A stretch of 64,000 nt of DNA from Solibacillus ferritrahens (GTDB taxonomy: Bacteria > Bacillota > Bacilli > Bacillales_A > Planococcaceae), in the NCBI RefSeq assembly GCF_037027585.1, contig NZ_JAXCLE010000003.1, forward strand, positions 124,001-188,000, written 5' to 3'. A program made the position numbers and the translations under genes. Of this stretch, positions 18,079 to 26,248 are shown in pieces. The notes under the pieces are model-generated. The model searched no databases and was not told where the DNA came from. It was given only the letters and a program-made list of their open reading frames with translations. How positions within the stretch are numbered: the first letter of the stretch is position 1; every line of letters begins with the position of its first letter.

Positions 18079-18351
18079 ATGCCGATTAATGATCATAGAA
18101 ATAAATCTAATCAACCCTCTGATTCAACAGATATTCAGATTGCTAGACTTGCATTTATTGCAGCAACCATTACTACGCTTGGAGATGGTTTAGCAGCATT
18201 GGCTGCAGGTCTTGCTCTACAAGAATTGGAAAAATCGAACAATCAAAGTACACAACCTCAATATGATTCATCAAAACAGATGGATTCTACACAAAAGCAA
18301 ATTGATTATTTAATAAAGGAATTAAAACAAATTAAAAAGATGTTAAGTTAA
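18079..18351 (+). CDS. Small protein with a hydrophobic helix and C-terminal coiled coil
   Basis: A 90-residue protein: a polar N-terminus, an Ala-rich hydrophobic segment (about residues 25-50, LAFIAATITTLGDGLAALAAG), a polar Ser/Gln linker, and a short coiled coil at the end (KQIDYLIKELKQIKKML). AGGAGG lies just before the ATG. It is followed 15 bp later by a ferritin-like gene, so the two are probably cotranscribed. I do not recognise the family. Confidence 0.6.
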   Translation: MPINDHRNKSNQPSDSTDIQIARLAFIAATITTLGDGLAALAAGLALQELEKSNNQSTQPQYDSSKQMDSTQKQIDYLIKELKQIKKMLS

Positions 18352-18366
18352 GAAGGGAGTAAATCT

Positions 18367-18786
18367 TTGCAATATGTTATACAACCATCGTTAAACAGCA
18401 TAGTGATGAATCTCACTAAAGCTCTTGAAGGTGAATATAATGCCATACGTTTTTATGAACATTTAGCCCAACTTGCCCCTAATGATGAAATTAAAAAACG
18501 TATTCTTGAAATTAGAAAAGATGAAATGCGTCATTATCATGGGTTTTCTTACATTTTCACATGCCTTACTGGGCAGCAACCTTCTCCACGAATATCTGAA
18601 CCATTACCGACTGATTTAAAGCAGGGCATCATCACTGCATTTCATGATGAACAAGAGGCAGTAGAGTTCTATCATCGAGTAGCTAGAGAAACAAATATTC
18701 CTTATATCAGTCATCAATTTCGTTCAAATGCTGCCGACGAACAAAATCATGCTGTCTGGTTTTTATATTTCATGAATCATCACTAG
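18367..18786 (+). CDS. Ferritin-like (rubrerythrin-type) di-iron protein
   Basis: A 139-residue four-helix protein with two ferritin-like half motifs: EGEYNAIRFYEHL with E23 and EIRKDEMRHYHGF with E53-x-x-H56, then DEQEAVEFYHRVA and ADEQNHAVWF in the second half. The pattern of Glu and ExxH ligands predicts a di-iron site. There is no rubredoxin domain. The role may be iron or oxidant handling, but this is inference. Start is TTG at 18367 with AAGGGAG upstream; it shares a transcript with the preceding small gene. Confidence 0.75.
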   Translation: MQYVIQPSLNSIVMNLTKALEGEYNAIRFYEHLAQLAPNDEIKKRILEIRKDEMRHYHGFSYIFTCLTGQQPSPRISEPLPTDLKQGIITAFHDEQEAVEFYHRVARETNIPYISHQFRSNAADEQNHAVWFLYFMNHH

Positions 18787-18792
18787 TATTTA

Positions 18793-18820
18793 GAGGGTGC
18801 ATTAATAACCCTCCCTTTTT
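18793..18820 (+). terminator. Intrinsic terminator
   Basis: Stem GAGGGT (18793-18798) with ACCCTC (18808-18813), followed by CCTTTTTATTT, just after the ferritin-like gene. Confidence 0.7.
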
Positions 18821-18968
18821 ATTTGTAATATTTTTTTGCATCAAAAATAATTGGGCTAGTAACATCTAGATTGGACAAAATATTAAATGGTATTGGTTGG
18901 ATAGTTCGTGGGGGAAAGGGTAATTAAGAATTTCTGTAATGTGATAAGTAAGAGATTAGTTCTAGTTC

Positions 18969-19011
18969 ACACAAAAAATCGAAACTGCATCATGCAATTC
19001 GATTTTTTGTG
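18969..19011. terminator. Strong inverted repeat, probable bidirectional terminator
   Basis: Perfect 14-bp stem CACAAAAAATCGAA (18969-18982) and TTCGATTTTTTGTG (18998-19011) between convergent genes. An 18-bp perfect palindrome, AGAGGGTTTAAACCCTCT, follows at 19032-19049. Confidence 0.6.
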
Positions 19012-19059
19012 CATTATGGTAAGAGTTCTAGAGAGGGTTTAAACCCTCTTTACACACAA

Positions 19060-19572
19060 TTATTTATTATGATGATAATGTTTTATTTCCCCGTTTTTGA
19101 ATTTTACTTCAAGCTCAAAGGACTTATAGTTTTCATCGAGAGCAAATGCTTTTAGTACTTCTTTACGAACATCCTCATCACTAGTAGTTTCGTCAAATGT
19201 TAACTGTTTTAATGCATCGACAAAATTATCATAGGCTTGATCACCTTTATACTCAACACCTTTAATTTCATCATCTAGTTCTGCGTAAATATTGTTTCCA
19301 TCGTTCTCATATTCAACATCATATGAATTTCGATTCGCATATTCTACGTCTAAATCAAAGTCAGTAAAAGCATAATTTACATCTGCGACCTTAATGCCAG
19401 TACGTTCATTTTCATTTTCTGAGTTATTAGTGGTATTTTTGTTATTCGTTGTTTCATCAATAGTACTATTATTACCTGTAACATCCTTATTTGTCTTTGT
19501 ATCATCGTTGTTACATGCGTACAATAATCCCAATAATAATGGCATTGTAAGTATTAATTTAAATAATTTCAT
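19060..19572 (-). CDS. YusW-like lipoprotein
   Basis: A 170-residue lipoprotein: signal peptide with lipobox LYAC (Cys20), a low-complexity Asn/Thr linker (about 25-55), and a C-terminal domain (VNYAFTDFDLDVEYANRNSYDVEYEND and later FKNGEIKHYHHNK) that resembles the YusW family of Bacillus. No function is known. The gene stands alone on the - strand. Confidence 0.7.
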   Translation of the reverse strand: MKLFKLILTMPLLLGLLYACNNDDTKTNKDVTGNNSTIDETTNNKNTTNNSENENERTGIKVADVNYAFTDFDLDVEYANRNSYDVEYENDGNNIYAELDDEIKGVEYKGDQAYDNFVDALKQLTFDETTSDEDVRKEVLKAFALDENYKSFELEVKFKNGEIKHYHHNK

Positions 19573-19701
19573 TTTATTCTCTCCTTTAAAAGTGGCTTGA
19601 TAACTTAATTTAAGCCGCTAATTTTTAATAAAAGTATTCCCAAATTAAAATAATCTATCCATTTGTACTGTAATTGAAAATTTTTCCTAATATAAATCAC
19701 T

Positions 19702-19737
19702 AAAAACGCTATGGCAGAAGTTAGCCATAGCGTTTTA
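19702..19737 (-). terminator. Intrinsic terminator of the nrd operon
   Basis: Read on the - strand, AACGCTATGGC pairs with GCCATAGCGTT and runs into T residues immediately after nrdF. Confidence 0.75.
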
Positions 19738-19740
19738 AAT

Positions 19741-20121
19741 TTAAAATTTAAATGTATCATCCGTAATCGGGGCTACTTTAGCAACTGCATAAGTCGCGCC
19801 TTTTTGGCTGAAGAAATCATATGTTGAGCCTGTATTGGAAATCCCGTTCATGACAATCGGGTTGACTTCCTCGTCAGGGAACATTGTATCGTGCCCCAAA
19901 TTCATGAGCGCTTTATTTGCATTATAGCGCACATATTTTTTCACTTCAGGGGAAAGTCCCGTTTCTGCGTATAAATCATCGGTATACTTCATTTCATTTT
20001 GATATAAATCGAGTAAATATTCATAGCCCCACAAAGTTAGCTCCTGCTGTTTTTCTGTTGGGAACGTTTTGAAAATGTTCTGGGCGAAAAAGCCGACTGC
20101 TACTCCGTGGATTGATTCGTC
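19741..20121 (-). CDS. nrdF: Ribonucleotide reductase class Ib beta subunit, exon 2
   Basis: The C-terminal 126 residues of NrdF, beginning DESIHGVAVGFFAQ. The Glu and His of DESIH are ligands of the radical-generating di-metal centre. KKYVRYNANKALMNLG and VNPIVMNGI are standard C-terminal NrdF segments. Exon 1 ends with LILR at 20414, and joining the exons restores the family sequence LILR-DESIHG with the reading frame kept. The interrupting 292 nt have group I intron features. The TTG-initiated frame that begins inside the intron (20133) is not a real start. Confidence 0.92.
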   Translation of the reverse strand, partial: DESIHGVAVGFFAQNIFKTFPTEKQQELTLWGYEYLLDLYQNEMKYTDDLYAETGLSPEVKKYVRYNANKALMNLGHDTMFPDEEVNPIVMNGISNTGSTYDFFSQKGATYAVAKVAPITDDTFKF

Positions 20122-20413
20122 CATTTTGTTCAAGTAAGTTCGTCATTCTTACTTCTGCTATATGCAGCTTATAATTTCTTATAAGATCAGATCATATCAT
20201 ATATAACTTTTGCTATATCTCTCCGCTTCGGATACCATTATTGACTTGTACCCTACTCTACTCGCTTCCATGTAAAACCATGTGCTTTCGATGATCGTTG
20301 CACCTTATTGATATATTTCAACCTTTTAACTATCAATCTTGGCTCAAGATTGTCCTCGACTTAACGTTAGGATGTTCCTTGAATTCAAAGAGTTTTACTT
20401 GCGCCACGATTTA
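20122..20413 (-). ncRNA. Group I self-splicing intron in nrdF
   Basis: A 292-nt intervening sequence with no ORF. Read on the - strand, the 5' exon end CTTGCGT pairs with the internal guide GCGCAAG just inside the intron, with the diagnostic U-G wobble at the splice site (P1). The Q element CAATCTTGAGCCAAG matches the canonical group I Q. R (GTGCAACGATCATC) and S (ATATGATCTGA) pair as GATCA/TGATC to form P7. The last intron base is G. The intron opens with an in-frame TAA, so unspliced mRNA gives a truncated protein. Resemblance to T4 td and Bacillus nrd introns suggests subgroup IA, which is inference. Confidence 0.92.
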
Positions 20414-20995
20414 ACGCAAGATTAAGCTAATTACTTCCGCACTATTTCGCAGTACACCTTGTCCGCCTAAATAAAGCGGGTAGAAGAAGCCGGAATAGAA
20501 TAGGAAGCTTTCCAGCATAACTGAAGCGTACATCGCTTTCCATAAGCTTTCCGGGTCATCTTCTTTTATAGCAGAATATACTTCTCCAATACGGTTAGCT
20601 TTATATTGAAGAAACTCATTTTTTTGCACCCAATCGAACACTTCGTCAATTTCCGTATTTGTACAAAGTGTTGTGAAAATATACGAATAAGACTTCGCGT
20701 GAATCGCTTCAAACGATCCGAAAACTGTTAATACCGCTTTTTCCTGAAAATCAGGTGTATACTTAGCGATTTCATTCATGCCAATGTTCGTTTGTACTGT
20801 ATCAAGCAATGTCAGGCCGCCGAACACTTTTTTGTACGTATCTTGGTGCTCGAATTCCTTCCATTGTTTGACGTCTTTACTGACTGCAATTTCCTCTGGG
20901 AACCATATTTGTTTCCATTGCTGATCCCAAAAAATACGTGCGAGTTCACTCGTTGGGGTATTCCAGTTGACCGCTTTATACGTTAAATTTGACAT
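20414..20995 (-). CDS. nrdF: Ribonucleotide reductase class Ib beta subunit, exon 1
   Basis: The N-terminal 194 residues of NrdF, the subunit that holds the Mn or Fe di-metal site and tyrosyl radical used by NrdE. Metal-ligand segments are visible: LLDTVQTNIG (Asp), GSFEAIHAKSYSYIF (Glu, His and the candidate radical Tyr), and VMLESFLFYSGFF (Glu). Spliced to exon 2 the protein is 320 residues, normal for NrdF. I chose ATG at 20995 because GAGGAG lies 8 nt upstream; it overlaps the end of nrdE by 13 bp. Translation of unspliced RNA would stop right after LILR. Confidence 0.93.
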
Positions 20996-23079
20996 GCGAC
21001 ACACTCCTCAATTGTAAGTAAACGTTGGCGTACGTAATAAACGGTTTTAATACCACGCGTCCACGCATAAATGTAGGCTTTTGCTAATTGTTCTGTGTTC
21101 CACTGGTCCGTTACGTAAAGTGTCATGGAAATTCCTTGGTCAATATGCTTTTGCGCGGCTGCGTAAAGGTCGATCAGTTCATACGGATTTACATCATAGG
21201 CTTCTGTATAGAGTTCCTCATTGTCATTTGTTAAAAATGGCATCGGATAAATGGTACGGCTGTCCGCATAGTCACGTACTTCCACACGTTCCGTAACAGG
21301 GGAGATAGAAGCCGTACAGCTGCGGATGTATGAGATACTGCCTGTCGGAGCGATCGCCAATCTGTAGGAGTGGAATAACCCATGCTCCAATACGTCAGAC
21401 TTCAACTGGTGCCACATATTTTGAGTAATAATCGGTGTAGCCCCAAGTGCTTTAATCACACCAGGTGTAAGTTCTATTTCTTCTTTGTTTATATACTTTT
21501 CAAAATAAACCCCGCTCGCATAATCGCTTTCCTCAAATCGGTAAAATGTTTCGTTCTTTTCCTTCGCAATTTCCATTGATGCTTTTAACGAGTAATAGTT
21601 CAATGCTTCCATAAACGCATCGATAAATTCGATGGACTCTTTGGAACCATAACGGATTCCGCTTTGTACGAGGTGTCCATGCAAGTTCATAACACCTAAT
21701 CCAACAGAGTGCATTACTTTGTTCGCTTTAGATACAGAAGGAACGTTGACGATATCTGTCATAGTTGAAACATTCGTCAAAAGACGCATTGCTGTATCGA
21801 CAAGCTGACCGAAATCCTGAACTTTCGTTGCTTCATGAATGTCAATTGAACCTAGGTTACAAGAAACATCGAGGCCATATTCATTCGGCTCATTTTGATC
21901 GGTAACAACACTTGTTTGTTGGTACTGAAGTATTTCGGTGCATAGATTGGACATCTTCACACGACCGATTTCCTTTAATGGATGAGCGTTATTAACATTA
22001 TCATCAAATATTTCGAACGGATAACCCGATTCAAATTGAGCTTTTTTGATTTCCGTATATAATTTACGTGCATTTAATCGTTTCAGTTTACGGATGTTCG
22101 GATTATCCAATAGCTCGTAGTACATTTCCGTAATCGAAATTTCCGACATGCGTTTTCCGTATTCTTTATAAATGTCATAAGAACTAAACAAGACGATATC
22201 TTTATCGCGGCGCATCAGTTCAAAGAAAATATCCGGAAGAATAATCCCTGTTGAGAGTGTGGCAAGACGGATTTTATCGTCTGCATTTGGTTTTTTGGAA
22301 GAGATGAACGCCTCAATATCTCCGTGGAAAACATTTAAGTAGACGACTCCAGAACCATTTCGTTGCCCAAGCTGATTCGAATAACTAAAGGAGTTTTCCA
22401 GCAGTTTCGCAACTGGCATTACCCCGCTCGCACGGTTTAATATCCCTTTAATCGGATCACCTAAAGGACGCAGATCGGTTAAGTTTACTCCGACACCGCC
22501 TCCTAATCGGGAAAGCTCCAGGCAATAGCCGATGTTTTCGGCAATCGAATTCATCGTGTCGTCCATCGTCAGTTTAAAGCATGAGACAAGCTCACCGCGT
22601 GCTTTTTTCCCGCTGTTTAAAGCAGTAGGTGTTGCCGGCTGATAGGCAGTCATGACCGCTTTAATGGCCTTTTCTGCCAATGCTTCATCACCCTGTGCTA
22701 AATAAAGGGCAATAATAACGATTCGGTCTTCATATTTTTCAAGAATTTCTTTTCCGTCTCTGCTTTTCATTGCATAGCTATCGTAAAATTTCGAAGCACT
22801 CATAAACGAGGGGAAACGGAATTTATACGCATACGCTTTTTTGTACATCCGTTTAATAAAATCCATTGAGTACATTTCAAGAAATTCTTTTTCATAATAG
22901 CCTTCATCAACTAAATAGCGTACTTTTTCCTCAATATCGATAAAGTAGCGTAAACGGACATTCACGTCTTCTAGGAAATAGCGGCGTGTTGCTTCTTTAT
23001 CTTTTGCTAAATCCAGTTCACCCGTAGCACGGTAACGATTTAATATGTCATTGTTTAATTTTAAATATTGTTTCATCAT
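20983..23079 (-). CDS. nrdE: Ribonucleotide reductase class Ib alpha subunit
   Basis: The catalytic subunit (about 698 residues), which reduces ribonucleoside diphosphates to deoxy forms. Visible features are PTALNSGKKARGELVSCF and SCNLGSIDIHEA (active-site cysteines), the glycine-rich LGGGVGVNLTDLRPLGDPI, APTGSISYI, and the C-terminal redox pair in IEECVACQI. It starts in the TAATGATG overlap with nrdI; GGAAAGAGG is placed best for the second ATG (23076). No intron is seen in this gene. Confidence 0.97.
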   Translation of the reverse strand: MMKQYLKLNNDILNRYRATGELDLAKDKEATRRYFLEDVNVRLRYFIDIEEKVRYLVDEGYYEKEFLEMYSMDFIKRMYKKAYAYKFRFPSFMSASKFYDSYAMKSRDGKEILEKYEDRIVIIALYLAQGDEALAEKAIKAVMTAYQPATPTALNSGKKARGELVSCFKLTMDDTMNSIAENIGYCLELSRLGGGVGVNLTDLRPLGDPIKGILNRASGVMPVAKLLENSFSYSNQLGQRNGSGVVYLNVFHGDIEAFISSKKPNADDKIRLATLSTGIILPDIFFELMRRDKDIVLFSSYDIYKEYGKRMSEISITEMYYELLDNPNIRKLKRLNARKLYTEIKKAQFESGYPFEIFDDNVNNAHPLKEIGRVKMSNLCTEILQYQQTSVVTDQNEPNEYGLDVSCNLGSIDIHEATKVQDFGQLVDTAMRLLTNVSTMTDIVNVPSVSKANKVMHSVGLGVMNLHGHLVQSGIRYGSKESIEFIDAFMEALNYYSLKASMEIAKEKNETFYRFEESDYASGVYFEKYINKEEIELTPGVIKALGATPIITQNMWHQLKSDVLEHGLFHSYRLAIAPTGSISYIRSCTASISPVTERVEVRDYADSRTIYPMPFLTNDNEELYTEAYDVNPYELIDLYAAAQKHIDQGISMTLYVTDQWNTEQLAKAYIYAWTRGIKTVYYVRQRLLTIEECVACQI

Positions 23080-23441
23080 TAAACCTCTTTCCAAATGGAA
23101 TAATAGTAATTTTTAATGGTTTCGTAATTGAATGGGGTCCCACGTAATTCTAGTTTCTCGATTAACGGAATGCCGTATTTTGTTGCTAAAAGATCACCTG
23201 CTCGGCCGAAAAAAGCATGACCGAAATTACGGTTCCCGCTTACGATAATTCCTTTGCATTGATTGTAGTTCGCAGTCATGAACTGATCGACGATAGGGGG
23301 GACAGAGCCTAATCCATCCGTATATGTAAATAGCAGATACGGCGCATCGATTTTATCCACATCGGCTAAATCCTTTGCAGGCAAGCCAAGTTTTTGCACG
23401 ATGTATCGTACATTGCCAGTTCGTGAAGCATAAATAATCAT
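23079..23441 (-). CDS. nrdI: NrdI flavodoxin-like protein
   Basis: A 120-residue NrdI, the FMN protein that supplies the oxidant for assembling the Mn-tyrosyl radical cofactor of NrdF. The N-terminal IIYASRTGNVRYIV phosphate-binding loop and the later VSGNRNFGHAFFGRAGD are hallmarks of NrdI. It overlaps nrdH by 4 bp and touches nrdE by 1 bp, so the three are translationally coupled. Confidence 0.96.
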   Translation of the reverse strand: MIIYASRTGNVRYIVQKLGLPAKDLADVDKIDAPYLLFTYTDGLGSVPPIVDQFMTANYNQCKGIIVSGNRNFGHAFFGRAGDLLATKYGIPLIEKLELRGTPFNYETIKNYYYSIWKEV

Positions 23442-23662
23442 GCAGTTATTTCAGAAATTCGGTTAATAATGGAAGTTGGCTCTGCGATAAATTCTCCGTT
23501 GATTTCGAATAAAGGGACAGATAGAAAGCCTGCATCGAGTACTTTTTGCTTTGCCGTTTCGTCCTGGTCAATATTAATAATCTCGACTTGTAAGTTCGCA
23601 GCATCAAGTTCGGATTTTACCCATAGGCATTTTGGACAGATTGTTTTCGTATAAAGTTTCAT
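23438..23662 (-). CDS. nrdH: NrdH glutaredoxin-like electron donor
   Basis: A 74-residue thioredoxin-fold protein with redox motif CPKC (Cys9-Cys12). It is predicted to re-reduce the class Ib reductase. The SVPLFEINGEFIAEP segment contains the cis-Pro region. The canonical NrdH motif is CVQC, so CPKC is a variant. It is the first gene of the operon, about 57 nt downstream of the riboswitch terminator. Confidence 0.88.
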   Translation of the reverse strand: MKLYTKTICPKCLWVKSELDAANLQVEIINIDQDETAKQKVLDAGFLSVPLFEINGEFIAEPTSIINRISEITA

Positions 23663-23718
23663 TAATAGAATCCCTCGCTATAAAGATATTTATTGTGCTG
23701 TACGTTCTAAAGAAAATA

Positions 23719-23752
23719 TAAAAAGGCTATCCCGGGAAAAAAAGGATAGCCT
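23719..23752 (-). terminator. Riboswitch-controlled terminator upstream of nrdH
   Basis: On the - strand, AGGCTATCC pairs with GGGATAGCCT, followed by TTTTATATTTTC. It lies between the cobalamin aptamer and nrdH, so it is the likely expression platform. Confidence 0.8.
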
Positions 23753-23806
23753 GAAATGGAAACGTAAATGGAAAAATTGCGCCTCCATTTCCTATTCCCC
23801 GAAGAA

Positions 23807-23965
23807 ATGTACGTAGTTTTAACACGGCAGGTCTCCTGGCTTTGCGTCATCCATCAGACGTACCTTCCCATGCACGTGGCACAGTGGCAATTTTAGTCTT
23901 CAGTCAGCATTTACAGTTGCGGGGACAGCGTTGGTTTTGCACCAAACTTCCCTTTTAAACTACAT
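23807..23965 (-). promoter_or_regulatory. Cobalamin (B12) riboswitch controlling nrdHIEF
   Basis: Read on the - strand, the sequence contains the cobalamin aptamer core in order: AAGGGAAGTTTGGTGCAAAA, CTGTCCCCGCAACTGTAA, GCCACTGTGCC, GGGAAGG, GATGACGCAAAGCCAGGAGA (the B12-box region) and CCTGCC. The ends ATGTAGTTTAA and TTAAAACTACGTACAT can pair as P1. A terminator follows at 23752-23719. Because class Ib reductase does not need B12, the logical circuit is repression of nrdHIEF when cobalamin is plentiful and a B12-dependent class II reductase (not in this window) can take over. That circuit is inferred. Confidence 0.92.
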
Positions 23966-24010
23966 TTAGTAGTACCGTGATAAAAAAACACAATATATGG
24001 TTGTGAATTG

Positions 24011-24039
24011 AGTATAAGCCGTTCCAAAGTAAAAGTAAA
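24011..24039 (-). promoter_or_regulatory. Probable sigma-A promoter of the nrd operon
   Basis: On the - strand, TTTACT (24039-24034), 17 bp, then TATACT (24016-24011). The start point would lie about 40 nt before the riboswitch aptamer. Confidence 0.55.
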
Positions 24040-24167
24040 GGAAAGAAATATAACTTGATCAGCTATTGTACTTTTTAAAGAGAAAGTTGACAGAACTAAT
24101 ACCTATACAAATCAAAAAGGAACTAAAAAACACATTGCCCAAAACTTCGAATGAACAATGTGTCATA

Positions 24168-24491
24168 TTAATGCTTTAATTCTCTTTTCCACATGACGTA
24201 ATTATAGGTTGCTTGAATAGCAAATAAAATGGTGATGAAAAATGTTATGAAAATAAACAACCTAGAAAATCCTAGCATTAAATAAATGACTCCGATTGAA
24301 AGTATACATATTGGAATCGAATAGACAGTACGCCAAAATTTTCGGCGGTATGAAAGGGCATAATAATTGAACTTAAAACCTTTATCAACTTTCGGTTTTT
24401 TTCTGTAATAAAGATATAAGCCAATCGAAATAATAAAAGAAGTAACAATAGGGATGGCGAGGATGAATAAATTTAAGTTTTGGAAATTCAC
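24168..24491 (-). CDS. Small membrane protein, family not recognised
   Basis: A 107-residue protein with three predicted membrane helices (about residues 7-27, 58-76 and 79-99) and a basic loop (YYRKKPKVDKGFKF). I chose GTG at 24491 because AGAAGGAGG lies 6-7 nt upstream. Longer readings start inside the neighbouring MITE-like element and are not credible. It stands alone on the - strand. Confidence 0.6.
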   Translation of the reverse strand: MNFQNLNLFILAIPIVTSFIISIGLYLYYRKKPKVDKGFKFNYYALSYRRKFWRTVYSIPICILSIGVIYLMLGFSRLFIFITFFITILFAIQATYNYVMWKRELKH

Positions 24492-24520
24492 TGTAGTCCT
24501 CCTTCTAAAATCCTTATGTT

Positions 24521-25097
24521 GGTTCATCACCATAAGTTGGGGATGACATTATTGAAAAAATAAGATTCGCTACGGGAAAACGCGTTGAAGCGTCTGTTGT
24601 ACTACATTCCGGGGCAGGCATTTCGGGCGGTGTGGCTACAAAGCCTTTGTAGATTGAATTGTTAATGAAATAAATAGCGGAAGGAATTTCCGTTATTTCG
24701 AAAATGACATAAAAAATAGTCAAAATAAGGGGAGAAATTTCCGTTATTGACCTAAAAAACATGAAATTTCAGGATTTTATTTGAAATAACGGTAAAACGT
24801 TCCCTTATTTACCCCAAAATGAGCTGCATCCTTCAAATAACGGTAAAATCTTCCCTTATTTTAGGCGGGCACTGAAAAATTTAAAATAAGGCACTTTCTA
24901 TCTACTAAGGCGTTTTGTCCACTCGAAGTTGGACGGACGCTTCAAAATCAAAATTTTCGGATTGGTGGGCCTCGTAAACGGCAATAAAGGCAGTGATAAA
25001 GACACGTCAAGCGGCTTTAGCGCTGTCTTGCCGTAGCCCATCAATTATTCAAGTGAAATTTTATTAGAAAATCAACCTCATGTTATGGTGATGAACC
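24521..25097. mobile_element. MITE-like non-coding element with 15-bp terminal inverted repeats
   Basis: A 577-bp element bounded by perfect inverted repeats GGTTCATCACCATAA (24521-24535) and TTATGGTGATGAACC (25083-25097). It is flanked by CTTATGTT (24513-24520) and TTTATGTT (25098-25105), a candidate 8-bp target duplication with one mismatch. Inside are four imperfect copies of a motif of about 28 bp combining AAATAACGGTAAA and TTCCCTTATTT. About 400 bp are shared with 8959-9432 in inverted orientation. It encodes no transposase; the 82-residue open frame inside looks spurious. Mobilisation in trans is inference. Confidence 0.7.
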
Positions 25098-25175
25098 TTT
25101 ATGTTTTGTAATTTCCATTATATAGTAGATGGGGCGGAATTTCATTAATTGGGGATAAATTCTATACCTTTACTT

Positions 25176-25207
25176 ACCTTCTGATATATCTTAGGAAGGT
25201 TTTTTTA
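25176..25207 (+). terminator. Terminator-like hairpin between the MITE and the padR promoter
   Basis: ACCTTC (25176-25181) pairs with GAAGGT (25195-25200), followed by seven T residues. No + strand gene precedes it, so it either insulates the PadR operon or is a relic. Confidence 0.5.
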
Positions 25208-25317
25208 TATTTGCGCTGTGGGCAGTTGTCAGTTACTTGGATATGCTACCACCATTAAAACAAGATAAATATAAGTTTAAAAAAATTGAATGTTTTACAA
25301 TATATGCTAATTATATC

Positions 25318-25372
25318 TTGACACTCGATATATACACATTTTAATATATGTAATATCGATATATCGACAGTC
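25318..25372 (+). promoter_or_regulatory. padR promoter with overlapping AT-rich dyads
   Basis: TTGACA (25318-25323), 18 bp, TAATAT (25342-25347). The spacer and downstream sequence carry dyads of the type CGATAT...TGTAATATCG and CGATATATCGACAG, plausible autoregulatory PadR operators. Confidence 0.5.
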
Positions 25373-25388
25373 AATATATGGAGGGCCT

Positions 25389-25700
25389 ATGATTCCTTTA
25401 TCAGAACCAACGTATTTAATTTTATTAGCATTAATAAAAGAACCAACGCATGGCTATGGCATTATTAAAGCAATTTCAGAGGTAAGCGAAGGGCAGTATG
25501 AAATCGCACCGGGAACGCTTTATGGGGTATTAAAAAATATTGAAAAACAAAAGTTAATTGAAGTAGTTGGTGTTGATTTAGACAATCGAAAGAAAAAGAT
25601 TTATGCCATTACAGATGCAGGAAAAGAAGCGCTAATCTATGAACAACGACGTTATGAAAAGCTATTATTATTTACATACAAATTAAATGGTGAGGGATAA
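25389..25700 (+). CDS. PadR family transcriptional regulator
   Basis: A 103-residue PadR-type winged helix protein. The N-terminal LALIKEPTHGYGIIKAI, the recognition segment GTLYGVLKNIEKQKLIEV, and the wing DNRKKKIYAITDAGKEAL are typical; the C-terminal dimerisation helix is short. It likely represses its own operon, which also encodes a DUF2812 membrane protein, a pairing common in Bacillales. GGAGG precedes the ATG. Confidence 0.88.
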   Translation: MIPLSEPTYLILLALIKEPTHGYGIIKAISEVSEGQYEIAPGTLYGVLKNIEKQKLIEVVGVDLDNRKKKIYAITDAGKEALIYEQRRYEKLLLFTYKLNGEG

Positions 25701-25701
25701 G

Positions 25702-26244
25702 ATGGCAATTACACGAACATTGAGTAAAAGATTTAATTCATTTGAAGCTGAAGAACAATGGTTAAACGAGCTTGCCCAAAGCGGTTGGCGTCTTGTAGAT
25801 TACGATAAAAAAGAAATTGGTGAAAACTATTATATATTTAAAGTTGATTTAGATGCGGTAAATATGCGATACAAAATTGATTTCAGAAGTTTAAAAGATA
25901 AAGAAGAGTTTGATGATTATAAGAAGCTTTTCCATGAAGCTGGTTGGGAGCTAATTGCAAAAAATCATTATTATATGAAACATATTTTCATATCAATTGA
26001 GGGAAAGGATATTTTTTCAGATCAATTATCACTCATTGACCGTGAACGAAGATTTCGCAATATAATGTCATTTTATGTAATTGGATTTGCGGCTGCAGTA
26101 ATTGGCGCATATATTGCAACATTTTATTTTGATTACGATTGGTTAAATGCTCTTATTATTATGGGGATACCAGTAGTTATATGGTATAGCTATGGGTTAT
26201 ACAAATTCCATAAAAAAGTACGTCAATTACAACATGGGAGGTAA
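25702..26244 (+). CDS. DUF2812 domain membrane protein
   Basis: A 180-residue protein with an N-terminal DUF2812 domain (about residues 1-110, FNSFEAEEQWLNELAQSGWRL and FRSLKDKEEFDDYKKLFHEAGWEL), followed by two membrane helices (about 118-165). The function is unknown; the genes usually sit next to padR, as here. ATG at 25702 lies directly after the padR stop codon, with GAGGG overlapping the padR end; an upstream in-frame ATG at 25687 has no ribosome site. Confidence 0.78.
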   Translation: MAITRTLSKRFNSFEAEEQWLNELAQSGWRLVDYDKKEIGENYYIFKVDLDAVNMRYKIDFRSLKDKEEFDDYKKLFHEAGWELIAKNHYYMKHIFISIEGKDIFSDQLSLIDRERRFRNIMSFYVIGFAAAVIGAYIATFYFDYDWLNALIIMGIPVVIWYSYGLYKFHKKVRQLQHGR

Positions 26245-26248
26245 TGAG

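Noticed and set aside
19741..21004. nrdF read as a frameshifted pseudogene or two separate genes
   Set aside because: The interruption is 292 nt with readable group I P1, Q, R and S elements, and splicing restores a full-length NrdF exactly in frame.
24514..24762. 82-codon - strand open frame starting MFFRSITEISPLI
   Set aside because: It lies entirely within the repetitive MITE-like element, has no ribosome site, and is not preserved in the second copy at 9 kb.
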